Shown in pieces: positions 1 through 6,394 of a stretch of DNA of 10,681 nucleotides; position 1 is the stretch's first letter, and each line of letters opens with the position of its first letter. The notes beneath the pieces are model-generated. The model saw nothing but the letters and a program-made list of their open reading frames with translations. It searched no databases and was not told where the DNA came from. The translations under genes were made by a program, and so were the position numbers. Source of the stretch: Gammaproteobacteria bacterium (lineage in GTDB: Bacteria; Pseudomonadota; Gammaproteobacteria; Arenicellales; Poriferihabitantaceae); contig VXPI01000217.1 of the NCBI GenBank assembly GCA_009839585.1, forward strand, positions 1 to 10,681, read 5' to 3'.

Positions 1-274
1 TTCGTATTCCTTCCGCCGTGCCTATAGGTCCTGATTCCTCAACAGACAAATCAATATCCAGTCTGTGATGGTTGTTGTTTTTCACATACTCATCAATCTG
101 TTCATGAAGATGCGAGATGTTTATTACTACCTTTTTGAAGCCCAGTTCCACCAACATGGACAAGTGATAATCAAGCATGCTGTGCCCCCCAACTTTCAGC
201 AAGGATTTTGGGGTTTTTTCGGTTAAGGGAAGCATTCTCGTTCCCTGACCCGCGGCAAGTATCATCGCGTCCAT
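1..274 (-). CDS. murU: MurU-like sugar-phosphate nucleotidyltransferase (5' part; 3' end outside window)
   Basis: About 91 N-terminal residues are visible; the rest lies beyond base 1. The protein opens with MDAMILAAGQGTRM, then PLTEKTPKSLL. This is the nucleotide-binding signature GxGTRxxPLTxxxPKxL of NTP-transferase family enzymes, followed by a Rossmann-like strand with VVIN near residue 50. MurU makes UDP-MurNAc from MurNAc-1-phosphate and UTP in the cell-wall recycling pathway that bypasses de novo MurA/MurB synthesis. The start at 274 is chosen because the family usually begins M-x-AMILAAG; no strong Shine-Dalgarno precedes it. It diverges from lptD, as in Pseudomonas, where the kinase gene amgK lies between lptD and murU. 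Here murU itself faces lptD and no kinase is visible. A hexose-1-phosphate thymidylyl- or guanylyltransferase is a less likely alternative, since the fragment is short. Confidence 0.8.
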   Translation of the reverse strand, partial: MDAMILAAGQGTRMLPLTEKTPKSLLKVGGHSMLDYHLSMLVELGFKKVVINISHLHEQIDEYVKNNNHHRLDIDLSVEESGPIGTAEGIR

Positions 275-469
275 CGTGTTTCAGATAATCCCGTATATGT
301 CGAAATTGGAAAGTGTAGAGTATATATCAGCCAAGGGAGTATAGAGAATTTTTCGTGCCAATCTTTATTCTTCATGTAGAAAAACCACCCCTGACATATA
401 GATTGCCGCTAGCGGGCAACATATAATCAAGCCAATGCAATATGGATTGTGCTTGCCATCATCAGTTCA
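275..469. other. Divergent murU/lptD intergenic region
   Basis: This spacer carries no credible gene and should hold the promoters for both murU and lptD. It contains a perfect 10-bp palindrome CCGCTAGCGG (406-415) just upstream of a TATAAT hexamer (422-427). I looked for a sigma-E type promoter (GGAACTT plus a TCnnA box), because lptD is a sigma-E target in E. coli, and found no convincing match. Confidence 0.6.
422..427 (+). promoter_or_regulatory. Possible -10 box of the lptD promoter
   Basis: A perfect TATAAT lies 42 bases upstream of the preferred lptD ATG at 470. No good -35 hexamer sits 16-18 bases upstream; that space is taken up by the CCGCTAGCGG palindrome at 406-415. An activator-dependent promoter or an operator is conceivable. 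A start site near 434 would leave a short leader before the ATG at 470. Confidence 0.35.
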
Positions 470-2818
470 ATGAATTCAGTGTTTTTTCGAGGGGTATTCA
501 TGGTGGCTGTATCATTGGTCTGTATTGCTGCATTTTCATCGAGCCTGGACCCAGTATCGTCAGGCAGCAACTCCCATGTGGAATCACAGTCATGTGATCT
601 GCAACCGGCAGGTTTTCGTCCAACCGTCTTGCAGCATCTTGAAAAAATTTCCTCGACACATCGTTCGGTTGATCAACTACAAAAGGATGGGTCGGTTTCG
701 ATTGAAGCTGATAACATTCGTTCTGACGGTCAAGGTAACTGGCTATTGGATGGTCATGTGCATGTCAGAAATGCACAGGATGGTGTTTTTGCCGACCGGG
801 CCGAATTTAATGAAGTCACGCGTATTGCCCGGTTTTTTGGCAATGTATTGCTCTACACCAAAGACGGTCACCACCTGTCTGCCGAGAGCATGAAAATTGA
901 TATTGACATGTTCAAGGGTGTAATGAGGGATAATGCCCAGATTCACATTGTCGAGAGAACATCATCAATCCCGAAGCAGGATCACGCAATTTCAGGATTT
1001 AATAGCTCATTGCGTTCTGGTAATCAGGATAATCAGCCATACTTAAGTCAATCGAACGGCAATTCCCGGTTTTCGGCAAGAGCAACCGCAGATACAATTG
1101 AAATCAATGGCGAGAGCTATCATGTCATCCATAATGCGACCGTGACCACATGTCCCGGTGAAGATCCCGATGTAAAATTCACGGCAAGTGAAGTAAAACT
1201 TGATCATGAACGCAGGCAGGGCAGGGCGGAGAATCTGGTTGTACGGTTCAAGAATGTGCCCATTTTCTTTTTCCCGAAAGTGTACTTCCCGATCACCAGC
1301 GAGCGAATGACTGGTTTCCTGTTTCCCCGAGTGGGATACCAGAGACGATCCGGGATCATCCTGTCTTTACCGTATTACCTGAACCTTCATCCACAATACG
1401 ATGCAACAATCACACCGAGCATCATCAGTAAACGGGGACTGCAGCTATATGGTGAAGTCCGTTATATCACGGAAAACTCTGAAGGAGTTTTTCTGGGTGA
1501 AGTCCTGCCTGATGATGATATTACCAGGGATGATCGTTATGCATTTTCATACCGCCACCGACAGTCGTATTTTGACAGCGCCAAGCTAGCTGTTGACCTG
1601 GAGAAGATTTCTGATTCGGAATATCGATCCGATTTTGCCGACAATATTGATTCAAGAGCTTCGGTTTTTTCGAGGCAGAGAGTCAATTTTTCTTTTGATG
1701 GCGAATATGTACGGGTGAACACTAGAGCGATGGGACATGAAGTAGTGAGCAGTCATTTCCAGGAGGATGACCAGCCATATGACCTGCTACCCGAATTCCA
1801 GTTGCAATTTCATAATCAAAATGTTTCGGTTTTCGGGTTTGGCGCCAAGGCAGAGTTGACTCGTTATCGGCATGAAGTAAATTCAATCGATGGGTCTCGC
1901 TTCCGGTTCATTCCGCATTTATCCCTGCCTATCAGAAAGATTTACGGATATCTGGAGCCGAAATTTGCATTGCACTCGATACGCTATGACTTAAGAGACA
2001 GAGAGAGTGACAGGTATCGGGAGTATCCGGTCAATGAAAGCATTCCGGTCTGGAGCATCGATTCAGGGCTATATTTTGAGAGGAATATCACTCTTGGTGG
2101 GAAAGATTATCTACAGGCTCTTGAACCCCGGTTGTTTTATCTGGATATTCCTGTCAGGAATAAACAAGATGAGTTTCCGAAATTCGATACCGGTATCGGA
2201 AATGACAATAGCTTCTACCACTATTTCAGGGAAAATCGATTTTTTGGGGGTGACAGGGTAGGGGATACTCGTCAAATTACAGCCGGATTGACGAGCCGTT
2301 TTATCGATCAGGAATCTGGAAGACAAATAGGAAAAATCAGTATAGGCCAGGTTTACTATTTCAAGGATCGGCAGATTGGCGAGAATGCAGAGACTCCGAT
2401 CGAGAAAAATGACTCTTCAGATTTATTGTTTGAGTTTGATGGTGCCCTGAATCCCCAGTGGGAGGTTAGTGGTTTTACCCGCTGGTCTGATGAACTGGAT
2501 GAATTCTCGTATATTTCATTATTGTCAAGATATGAGTTCAACAAGAGCACTAGTAGTGAAGCAGGTTATATTCAGGATTCCGATCAGAGAGAATATATCA
2601 GGCTCGATCACAACTCGAGATTTGCCAGTAATTGGCTGTATCGGGTCAGAACCCATTACTCGATTCCTGATGACCAATTCCAGTTTGCCGAAATCAGCGG
2701 CACATACTTGAATTGTTGTTGGTCATTTGGGGTAAATTTGCAACGCTATCAAAACGACGGGAAAATGGATAATCGGGTTATGATTTCATTTAGCCTCAAA
2801 GGTCTCGGTGGAAATTAG
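470..2818 (+). CDS. lptD: LPS-assembly outer membrane protein LptD
   Basis: LptD is the outer-membrane beta-barrel that, with LptE, inserts lipopolysaccharide into the outer leaflet at the end of the Lpt bridge. Counting from the ATG at 470 (782 residues, normal for the family): a signal peptide (residues 1 to about 28, Arg7 then a hydrophobic core); an OstA/LptA-like jellyroll at about 75-225 (starting SVSIEADNI); and the barrel from about 240 to the end. The four cysteines of the E. coli disulfide network are all present: Cys42, Cys228 (TTCPGEDPD), and adjacent Cys749-Cys750 (LNCCWSFG). A polar, Ser/Asn-rich insert at about 163-203 interrupts the jellyroll. The start is uncertain: GTG at 449 and ATG at 500 are in frame. 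The latter has GAGGGG at 489-494 but would drop the only n-region arginine. surA follows after 33 bases. Confidence 0.96.
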   Translation: MNSVFFRGVFMVAVSLVCIAAFSSSLDPVSSGSNSHVESQSCDLQPAGFRPTVLQHLEKISSTHRSVDQLQKDGSVSIEADNIRSDGQGNWLLDGHVHVRNAQDGVFADRAEFNEVTRIARFFGNVLLYTKDGHHLSAESMKIDIDMFKGVMRDNAQIHIVERTSSIPKQDHAISGFNSSLRSGNQDNQPYLSQSNGNSRFSARATADTIEINGESYHVIHNATVTTCPGEDPDVKFTASEVKLDHERRQGRAENLVVRFKNVPIFFFPKVYFPITSERMTGFLFPRVGYQRRSGIILSLPYYLNLHPQYDATITPSIISKRGLQLYGEVRYITENSEGVFLGEVLPDDDITRDDRYAFSYRHRQSYFDSAKLAVDLEKISDSEYRSDFADNIDSRASVFSRQRVNFSFDGEYVRVNTRAMGHEVVSSHFQEDDQPYDLLPEFQLQFHNQNVSVFGFGAKAELTRYRHEVNSIDGSRFRFIPHLSLPIRKIYGYLEPKFALHSIRYDLRDRESDRYREYPVNESIPVWSIDSGLYFERNITLGGKDYLQALEPRLFYLDIPVRNKQDEFPKFDTGIGNDNSFYHYFRENRFFGGDRVGDTRQITAGLTSRFIDQESGRQIGKISIGQVYYFKDRQIGENAETPIEKNDSSDLLFEFDGALNPQWEVSGFTRWSDELDEFSYISLLSRYEFNKSTSSEAGYIQDSDQREYIRLDHNSRFASNWLYRVRTHYSIPDDQFQFAEISGTYLNCCWSFGVNLQRYQNDGKMDNRVMISFSLKGLGGN
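1219..1226 (+). other. KOPS-type octamer (GGGCAGGG), directed towards dif
   Basis: An exact GGGNAGGG match on the plus strand, inside lptD. In E. coli this octamer loads and orients the FtsK translocase towards dif. This copy points right, towards 6221-6248. Confidence 0.5.
2256..2263 (+). other. KOPS-type octamer (GGGTAGGG), directed towards dif
   Basis: An exact GGGNAGGG match on the plus strand, inside lptD, pointing right towards the dif-like site. Confidence 0.5.
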
Positions 2819-2851
2819 GGTGGAACCCCCAAAAATGGAATATACGATCAT

Positions 2852-4129
2852 ATGCGAAAACTAATTGCCTGGGTAATCTGTATTTTCAGCAGTTGCTGGA
2901 TTGCAGTTGCCGCATTGAGCTCCAGTCTGGACAGGGTGATTGCCATCGTCAATGACGACGCAATTACGCTCTCGGATTATGTATCTTATTTCAATCTCAA
3001 ACAGCTTGAAGCTGGTGAGACGATCACGTCAGGAAGTCAACCGCCTGTGATTGATGATGGTCAACTCGAATCACTGATTGATCAAAGGCTTCAGGTCCAG
3101 GAGGCTTTGCGAATAGGGCTGGACGTGACCGAAAGTGAGTTGGATATTGCGGTAAGAAACATAACCCTGCAAAATGGGCTTACTGATGAGCAGTTGCTGA
3201 AAAGATTGATTGAGAACAACATAACGGAAGCAGAGTTTAGGCAATCAATGAGCGAGCAAATTCTGATTCACAAGGTTGTAAGCGGTCAGGTTGCTCGGCT
3301 TGTTCGGGTTAATGATCAGGAAATAGACCAGATTGTAAAGTCCTACCCTGATTTGTTTGAAGTCAATGTGTCCTATGAGTTATCCCATTTGCGGATTGCC
3401 ATTGGGAATCTTGACGCTGAACAGGCTCATGCCCGGCGCGAATACCTTAATTTCGTCAGGGACAAGGTATTGGCGGGACAGAAACTGGAAGACGCAATGG
3501 CAACGTCAGACTTTGATGACATGGACTTTGAATATCTGGGTTGGAGGAGCAGACCCCTGATTCCAGACCAGATTATTGCTGAAATCGAAAAAGCCGGGTC
3601 TGAATCCGCCACCAGTATTCTGGAGATATCGAATACCTTGCACTTGTTCGTGATTCACGCAAGGCAGGGTGATGAAATAGTCGTGACCGAAAAGCGAATA
3701 AGACAGATTCTGATTGACCCGAACCGAAAGTCTATTACCGAAGCCGAAGCTCTGGGGCTTGCCCAAGAAATTCGTACGAAAATTCAGTCTGGAGAGGATT
3801 TTACCAATCTCGCACGAAAGTTTTCGGATGATCTTGATTCTTCAGCCGAAGGAGGGGATATAGGCTGGGTGAACCCAGATGACCTAGGGCCTGGACTTAT
3901 ACAGGTTATATCGGACTTGAAGGTGAATGAAGTGAGTGAGCCAGTTTCTACCTTGCTTGGATATTTTCTGATTGAAGTACTGGAAACAAGGACCCGGAAT
4001 ATACTTCAGGATGTAATTCGAGACCGGGCACGTGATATGATATTCGACAGAAAAGTTAACTCACAATTTAATTCATGGATAGCCAGAATCAGGAGTGAAT
4101 CCTATATTGAGCTTATGGGAGTAAATTGA
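2852..4129 (+). CDS. surA: Periplasmic chaperone and peptidyl-prolyl isomerase SurA
   Basis: SurA escorts unfolded outer-membrane proteins, LptD among them, across the periplasm to the BAM complex. The 425-residue protein matches the family length. It has a signal peptide (Arg2, Lys3, hydrophobic core, probable cleavage near Ala21) and an N-terminal chaperone domain beginning LDRVIAIVNDDAITLSD. Two parvulin domains follow (about 173-272 and 281-380), then a C-terminal helix. The second parvulin domain keeps the family motif EGGDIGWV at 333-340. In the first the equivalent segment reads DMDFEYLGWR, so it has drifted and may lack isomerase activity. Placement behind lptD is the common gammaproteobacterial order. 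The usual followers pdxA and rsmA/ksgA are absent; ubiK begins on the last base of the surA stop codon. The Shine-Dalgarno is weak (GGAA at 2837-2840). Confidence 0.95.
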   Translation: MRKLIAWVICIFSSCWIAVAALSSSLDRVIAIVNDDAITLSDYVSYFNLKQLEAGETITSGSQPPVIDDGQLESLIDQRLQVQEALRIGLDVTESELDIAVRNITLQNGLTDEQLLKRLIENNITEAEFRQSMSEQILIHKVVSGQVARLVRVNDQEIDQIVKSYPDLFEVNVSYELSHLRIAIGNLDAEQAHARREYLNFVRDKVLAGQKLEDAMATSDFDDMDFEYLGWRSRPLIPDQIIAEIEKAGSESATSILEISNTLHLFVIHARQGDEIVVTEKRIRQILIDPNRKSITEAEALGLAQEIRTKIQSGEDFTNLARKFSDDLDSSAEGGDIGWVNPDDLGPGLIQVISDLKVNEVSEPVSTLLGYFLIEVLETRTRNILQDVIRDRARDMIFDRKVNSQFNSWIARIRSESYIELMGVN

Positions 4130-4404
4130 TGCTTATTCAGGATAGAATTTCAAAGATTGCGCGTGGTATTGAAGAATCTCTACCGACAGGGCTGGCGAAA
4201 GATTTCAAATCGAATATTGAGGTGATCATTCGTAGTAACCTGGAGGGGCTGGATCTAGTCACATCAGAGCAGCTTACGGTACAAAAACGAATCTTGGAAC
4301 GTGCAGTCAAGCGAATTGGTGAACTTGAGGAGCGGATTGCCGAGCTAGAGGCTGCAGCCAATTTAAATGGTTCCATGAATGGGTCGGGCGAATCATCCGG
4401 ATAG
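4129..4404 (+). CDS. ubiK: Ubiquinone biosynthesis accessory factor UbiK (BMFP/YqiC family)
   Basis: This 91-residue protein matches the UbiK/YqiC family in length and layout. An N-terminal amphipathic part (MLIQDRISKIARGIEESLP) leads to the conserved core GLDLVTSEQLTVQKRIL, then a coiled coil with LEERIAELEAA (about residues 64-76) and a loose Gly/Ser/Asn tail. In Salmonella and E. coli the protein forms a trimer, binds UbiJ and supports the soluble ubiquinone-synthesis complex. It is also described as a membrane-fusogenic protein (BMFP). The ATG overlaps the surA stop by one base (TGATG) and has GGGAG at 4117-4121, so translational coupling to surA is likely. A TTG at 4126 is a less likely start. 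Linkage of ubiK to lptD-surA is not the textbook arrangement. Confidence 0.88.
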   Translation: MLIQDRISKIARGIEESLPTGLAKDFKSNIEVIIRSNLEGLDLVTSEQLTVQKRILERAVKRIGELEERIAELEAAANLNGSMNGSGESSG

Positions 4405-4432
4405 GGTTGAGCTCCGATCAAATGTGGCTATC

Positions 4433-4894
4433 TCAATAGATGCCGGCTTCGAGTCCGGCAGACATGATGGTCCCAAGCTCAGTACATTGGTTAACAAATT
4501 CATCACGGAAATCTCCTTTAAGCACAAGAGGTGGTTGAATAATTTTCCATTTGAGGCCCAACAGGATTCGTTCAACACTGGTTTTCGCACCTTGACCGTC
4601 CAATCCACCCTTTATGAAGAGAGCAACCGGTTTACCTTCAGTTTCAGCGAGACACGGATAATAAATTCTTTCAAAAAAATCCTTGACTGCTCCACTCATG
4701 TATCCAAAATTCTCGGTGGTTCCGATAATCACACCATCAGACCATAAGACATCGTGATGATCTGCATACCATGGTTCCCTGCATCGGGTTTCGATATTCT
4801 CAAGATTTTCGTGCTGACAGCCTTCGCGGACGGCCTGTTGCAGGCGGCGCGTATTTGGGGAAGGACAGTTTGAAACAATCAGTACCTTGGGCAT
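4433..4894 (-). CDS. Small flavodoxin-fold NAD(P)H-dependent reductase
   Basis: This 153-residue protein has the start of a flavodoxin/NAD(P)H-quinone reductase fold: a first strand KVLIVSN, then the phosphate-binding loop CPSPNTRR at residues 10-17. A second flavin-contacting segment, GTTENFGYMSGAVKDFFERI (58-77), resembles the GTPxYxGxxxGxxKxFxDR segment of FMN reductases. It is probably a cytosolic FMN-binding oxidoreductase; the substrate cannot be told. The start at 4894 (MPKVLIV) is preferred over an in-frame ATG at 4939 because family members begin just before the first strand. No Shine-Dalgarno is visible. It converges on ubiK with 28 bases between the stops. A 6-bp hairpin (4441-4460, TGCCGG/CCGGCA) sits in its last codons but has no T tract. 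Confidence 0.75.
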   Translation of the reverse strand: MPKVLIVSNCPSPNTRRLQQAVREGCQHENLENIETRCREPWYADHHDVLWSDGVIIGTTENFGYMSGAVKDFFERIYYPCLAETEGKPVALFIKGGLDGQGAKTSVERILLGLKWKIIQPPLVLKGDFRDEFVNQCTELGTIMSAGLEAGIY

Positions 4895-4997
4895 AAGTGG
4901 ATTATTGGATAAGTGGGGGATAAAGGCTGTCAGGATCATGAACGATCAGGAGGGGGTTCACTGCCCAATTGATCACTTGCATCTCCAGTAACCAGAT

Positions 4998-5030
4998 GGC
5001 GAGGTATGGTAATGTACCATGACTTTCGCC
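4998..5030. repeat. Imperfect inverted repeat (possible hairpin or operator)
   Basis: An inner perfect repeat ATGGTA-atg-TACCAT (5006-5020) is enclosed by GGCGA (4998-5002) and TCGCC (5026-5030), with a small asymmetric bulge. It lies upstream of the reductase gene, about 100 bases from its start. It could be a dyad operator or an RNA hairpin in a leader. No T tract follows on either strand, so a terminator is unlikely. Confidence 0.4.
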
Positions 5031-5185
5031 CTGCAAACCAACAGCACAGCATCTGAAAACCGTAGTACGTTTATTTTCAAAAACAAAAATAATATCATTA
5101 ACAATAAGATAAGATGTATTTTTGAGAATTAAGATAATATATAAGCAAATGTTTATAAAGATGTTGATCCGGTTCTTTTTGTCAG

Positions 5186-5214
5186 TTGACATGGATGCTG
5201 GCTAACCGGACAAT
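5186..5214 (+). promoter_or_regulatory. Probable sigma-70 promoter of the CDF transporter gene
   Basis: A perfect -35 hexamer TTGACA (5186-5191) is followed after 17 bases by GACAAT (5209-5214), which matches TATAAT at four of six positions. A start site near 5221 would give a leader of about 37 bases before the TTG start codon at 5258. Confidence 0.45.
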
Positions 5215-5257
5215 TTGTTTTACACAATAAGGGATTATTCCTTCCTGATTCATTCTA

Positions 5258-6199
5258 TTGAAACCAAAGACAGGCAGAATATGGGTGGTATTGGCCGCCA
5301 TTATTGCTAATGCCCTGATCGCTGCAACGAAAGCGATTGCTTCAGCAATAACCGGCAGTGCTGCCATGCTCAGTGAAGCGGTGCATTCTATTGTTGACAC
5401 CAGCAACCAGATTTTGGTGCTCTGGGGTCTCAAGCGGTCTTCTCGTCCAGCTGACGACAAGCACCCGTTTGGATATGGCATGGAACTGTATTTCTGGACG
5501 TTTGTAGTGGCAATCTTGATATTTGCGATTGGTGCTGGCGTCTCATTGTATGCGGGGATTAGCAAGATCAGGGACCCGCATGAACTTTCCAACTTGCACA
5601 TTAACTACTTTGTCCTGGGTTTTGCGTTGATTTTCGAGGCTAGTGCCTGGACTGTGGCTTTCCGGGAGTTTCGAAAAAGAAAGGGGAATATGGGCTATTT
5701 CAAGGCCTTTAAGTCAAGCAAGGACCCAGCGGTATTTACTGTCCTGTTTGAGGATAGTGCGGCAATTCTGGGGCTTGCCGCTGCATTTATTGGGCTGTTG
5801 CTCGCTCAATTGACCGGAAATCCCATTTATGATGCTGCCGCATCAATCGCAATCGCAATAATCCTGGGTTGTGCTGCGGCATTGCTTGCGTTTGAAACAA
5901 AGGGGCTGCTGATCGGAGAATCTGCGAGTTCCGAAGTAATCTCGGGTATACGAAAACTGGTTCTTAGAGAATCCAACATTCTCACAATCAATGAAATTTT
6001 GACCATGCATCTGGGTCCGGAAGATATCCTTCTGAATATTAGCATTGATTTTCATGACACTATCAGTGCAGGCGCTGTAGAGAGAACTATCTCGAGACTG
6101 GAGAGGCAGATAAAGGAAGAGTATCCCGAGGTTGCCAGAATTTTCATTGAGGCCCAGAACTGGCGAGCACACGAAGAAAATGCCAACGGCGCTGAATAG
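5258..6199 (+). CDS. Cation diffusion facilitator (CDF) family transporter
   Basis: This inner-membrane protein of 313 residues probably exports divalent metal ions by proton antiport. It has about six hydrophobic segments (residues 8-35, 39-57, 78-103, 115-135, 160-185, 190-211) and a cytosolic C-terminal ZT-dimer domain (about 218-302). The second segment carries SEAVHSIVDTSNQ, with the HxxxD metal half-site at His43 and Asp47; HPFGYG at 69-74 is typical of the subfamily related to SLC30A9. In the fifth segment the usual H/DxxxD half-site is not seen; the sequence there is FEDSAAILG (164-172), so metal specificity cannot be assigned. The start is a TTG without an obvious Shine-Dalgarno. It fits because an in-frame stop lies at 5228 and the protein then begins MKPKTGRIWV. 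A candidate promoter lies at 5186-5214. Confidence 0.9.
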   Translation: MKPKTGRIWVVLAAIIANALIAATKAIASAITGSAAMLSEAVHSIVDTSNQILVLWGLKRSSRPADDKHPFGYGMELYFWTFVVAILIFAIGAGVSLYAGISKIRDPHELSNLHINYFVLGFALIFEASAWTVAFREFRKRKGNMGYFKAFKSSKDPAVFTVLFEDSAAILGLAAAFIGLLLAQLTGNPIYDAAASIAIAIILGCAAALLAFETKGLLIGESASSEVISGIRKLVLRESNILTINEILTMHLGPEDILLNISIDFHDTISAGAVERTISRLERQIKEEYPEVARIFIEAQNWRAHEENANGAE

Positions 6200-6210
6200 C
6201 CGTAGCCCTG

Positions 6211-6258
6211 CATTCCCATTACTTCGTATAATGCATATTATGTAAAGTAATGGGAATG
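6211..6258. repeat. 48-bp inverted repeat centred on the dif-like site
   Basis: CATTCCCATTACTT (6211-6224) and its exact reverse complement AAGTAATGGGAATG (6245-6258) form perfect 14-bp arms around 20 bases that are themselves partly palindromic (ATAAT/ATTAT). The centre, between 6234 and 6235, coincides with the centre of the 28-bp dif-like core, so ten symmetric base pairs extend beyond each recombinase arm. Neither side is followed by a T tract, so it is a poor terminator. Confidence 0.9.
6221..6248 (+). other. dif: Putative chromosomal dif site (XerC/XerD recombination site)
   Basis: The 28 bases divide into a XerC-type arm ACTTCGTATAA (6221-6231), a 6-bp centre TGCATA (6232-6237) and a XerD-type arm TTATGTAAAGT (6238-6248). 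From memory, E. coli dif has arms GGTGCGCATAA and TTATGTTAAAT around TGTATA. That gives 21 of 28 identities, with 9 of 11 in the XerD arm and 5 of 6 in the centre. Most XerC-arm differences fall at its variable outer end. XerC/XerD use dif to resolve chromosome dimers at the septum under FtsK control. The intergenic position and the five flanking KOPS octamers, all pointing here, support the call. Confidence 0.85.
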
Positions 6259-6394
6259 ATGGGAGATTGCTGCCTGATTGCGTATTTCAAACGGCGGATT
6301 GTTGGGTGCAATCAGAGGGCCACCCGCCCTTTTGGCTTGGGATGCCTTGACCTATAAGCCAAGAGACCCCCCGCCAGTTATTGCGAGTCTGGAC

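Larger units (their letters stand above)
4895..5257. other. AT-rich intergenic region between the reductase and CDF transporter genes
   Basis: This 363-base divergent spacer has a very AT-rich core (about 5075-5160) with poly-A and poly-T runs, and a probable promoter for the CDF gene at 5186-5214. An imperfect hairpin lies at 4998-5030. A minus-strand frame open from 5192 to 4902 runs through it. Its N-terminal half is Ile/Asn/Lys-rich sequence from the AT-rich core, it has no convincing ribosome site, and it is not annotated as a gene. No tRNA or recognisable ncRNA was seen. Confidence 0.6.

Noticed and set aside
449..469. GTG at 449 as the lptD start.
   Set aside because: It lies only about 15 bases after the likely transcription start and adds nothing to the signal peptide; the ATG at 470 gives a normal one. 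The ATG at 500 remains possible because of its GAGGGG but loses the n-region charge.
4441..4460. TGCCGG/CCGGCA hairpin between ubiK and the reductase as a bidirectional terminator.
   Set aside because: The stem is only 6 bp with an 8-base loop, it lies inside the reductase coding sequence, and no T tract follows on either strand.
4379..4747. Plus-strand 122-codon open frame opposite the reductase gene.
   Set aside because: It is antisense to a well-supported coding region and its translation has no recognisable motif or ribosome site.
4895..4939. Extension of the reductase to an in-frame ATG at 4939.
   Set aside because: It would add 15 residues before the MPKVLIV strand that opens the flavodoxin fold. 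Relatives usually start there, and no Shine-Dalgarno supports the longer form.
4902..5192. Minus-strand open frame of 96 codons upstream of the reductase gene, ending seven bases before its start.
   Set aside because: Its first half is translated AT-rich intergenic DNA (Ile/Asn/Lys-rich), no ribosome site stands before any start, and I recognise no family. The hydrophobic C-terminal stretch could be a relic, but the evidence is too thin.
5182..5601. Minus-strand open frame of 139 codons opposite the CDF gene.
   Set aside because: The plus-strand frame encodes clear CDF motifs in the same bases; the minus frame is a shadow of that codon pattern.
6219..6252. Resemblance to phage P1 loxP: ATTACTTCGTATA matches a lox arm at 12 of 13 bases.
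   Set aside because: loxP and dif are distantly alike. The other arm matches loxP poorly (about 9 of 13), while the 11+6+11 geometry, the TTATGT arm and the flanking KOPS polarity fit dif better. No Cre-like gene or prophage is present.
6329..6365. Inverted repeat TTGGCTT (6332-6338) / AAGCCAA (6356-6362) as a terminator of the DyP gene.
   Set aside because: The stem is short, the 17-base loop is large, and no T run follows on the minus strand.
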